Origin: an uncultured Collinsella sp.
Lineage (GTDB): Bacteria > Actinomycetota > Coriobacteriia > Coriobacteriales > Coriobacteriaceae
Length of the DNA stretch: 5,178 bases
Direction of reading: 5' to 3'
NCBI GenBank assembly: GCA_900556205.1
Contig: USNX01000106.1
Coordinates: 1-5,178, forward strand
In this document: piece by piece, positions 4,661 to 5,178 of the stretch
How the letters are laid out: each line of letters opens with the position of its first letter
How positions within the stretch are numbered: position 1 is the first letter of the stretch
Program-made: the position numbers and the translations under genes
The notes under the pieces: model-generated
The model's database searches: none
What the model was told of the DNA's origin: nothing
What the model saw: only the letters and a program-made list of their open reading frames with translations

Positions 4661-4682
4661 TTGGTCCAATTGGCACTATAAT
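4661..4682 (+). promoter_or_regulatory. Promoter of the PTS IIA gene with overlapping palindrome
   Basis: A perfect -10 TATAAT (4677-4682) lies about 50 nt before the IIA start codon. The -35 at optimal spacing (TAGTAT) is poor, as often seen at activator-dependent promoters. Directly upstream, the overlapping palindromes TTGGTCCAA (4661-4669) and CCAATTGG (4666-4673) occupy the -10/-35 spacer and could be a regulator site. The -10 is seen; the operator role is inference. Confidence 0.5.
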
Positions 4683-4731
4683 CACCATAGGCATGCGCAC
4701 TACGTTGCGCTTAATCAAGAGGAGAAAACGT

Positions 4732-5178
4732 ATGGGTCTGTTTGACATGTTCAAGAAGAAGGCTGAGCCCGCGGCTGCCGCTGCTCCGGCCTCCATCTCT
4801 GCTTCTGCCGGCGCCGACGTGCTGTGCTCGCCCGTCAAGGGCAAGGTCATCAAGATGGCCGACGTGCCCGATCCCGTCTTTGGTGGCGAGGTTCTGGGCA
4901 AGGGCTGCGCCGTGTGGCCCGAGGACGATCTGGTCTATGCTCCCTGCGACGGCAAGGTGACCGTCACTATGGGTCACGCCGTGGGCCTGCAGTCCGATAG
5001 CGGCATCGAGGTCCTGGTGCACGTTGGCGTCGATACCGTCAACATGAACGGCGACGGCTTCGAGGGCTTCGTCAAGGCCGACGATGTTGTGAAGGCCGGT
5101 CAGCCCATGCTCAAGATCGATCGCGCCAAGATCGCCGCTGCCGGTTACAAGGACTGCGTCGTCGTGGCCGAGTCCAAC
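4732..5178 (+). CDS. crr: PTS glucose-type IIA component (IIA-Glc), 3' partial
   Basis: Cytoplasmic phosphocarrier of the sugar phosphotransferase system: it takes phosphate from HPr on a histidine and passes it to a IIB domain; in many bacteria it also has regulatory roles. 149 codons are present with no stop before the window edge; standalone IIA-Glc proteins are about 160-170 residues, so only a short tail is missing unless further domains follow. The N-terminus MGLFDMFKKK closely resembles the membrane-touching amphipathic start of E. coli Crr, followed by an Ala-rich linker (11-27). The core shows SPVKGKV (33-39), VPDPVFGGEVLGKG (45-58), GHAVGL with His82, and LVHVGVDTV with the phospho-accepting His97, then NMNGDGFEGFV. 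Both active-site histidines are present. GGAG (4721-4724) lies 7 nt before the ATG. The gene has its own promoter; no other PTS gene is in the window. Confidence 0.93.
   Translation, partial: MGLFDMFKKKAEPAAAAAPASISASAGADVLCSPVKGKVIKMADVPDPVFGGEVLGKGCAVWPEDDLVYAPCDGKVTVTMGHAVGLQSDSGIEVLVHVGVDTVNMNGDGFEGFVKADDVVKAGQPMLKIDRAKIAAAGYKDCVVVAESN

Noticed and set aside
4372..4745. Three overlapping plus-strand frames between fic and the IIA gene (68-97 codons)
   Set aside because: They start inside the hairpin repeat or have no ribosome binding site, overlap each other and the IIA promoter, and show no recognisable protein features.

Overview
This window looks like a chromosomal stretch from a high-GC actinobacterium of the Coriobacteriia, most likely Collinsella or a close relative. 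The grounds are the GC-rich codon use in the core genes, strong AGGAGG-type ribosome binding sites, and intergenic spaces crowded with short palindromic repeats. The taxon is an inference; no marker gene in the window settles it.

Layout. Positions 1-1498 (minus strand) hold the first 499 codons of an MgtA-type P-type magnesium ATPase whose 3' part lies outside the window. Its 5' side is a divergent intergenic region (1499-1935) with a candidate promoter (perfect TTGACA), a roughly 270-nt structured leader, and a 23-codon small ORF with a near-perfect Shine-Dalgarno sequence that no standard call would report. Facing the other way is a complete pyrE (1936-2619), encoding orotate phosphoribosyltransferase of pyrimidine synthesis, followed by a hairpin and a likely intrinsic terminator. 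Positions 2650-2950 are gene-free and made almost entirely of inverted and direct repeats. Positions 2977-4149 (minus) encode a Fic-domain protein with an N-terminal inhibitory motif and a C-terminal winged helix. It is lower in GC than its neighbours by eye, has an AT-rich promoter region packed with GTTATTAG operator-like half-sites, and is bracketed by two same-orientation copies of a long hairpin repeat (2887-2950 and 4322-4391). After about 280 bp of structured but non-coding sequence, a promoter with a perfect TATAAT leads into a IIA-Glc-type PTS phosphocarrier gene (4732 to the window end, 3' partial).

How the parts relate. mgtA, pyrE and the PTS IIA gene are ordinary metabolic or transport genes in separate transcription units, not an operon. 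The fic gene looks like a self-regulated single-gene cassette inserted among them. The two points most worth following up are the mgtA leader (small ORF, sequestered mgtA ribosome binding site, long-range complementarity) as a possible translation-coupled magnesium switch, and the fic operator array plus flanking hairpin repeats.
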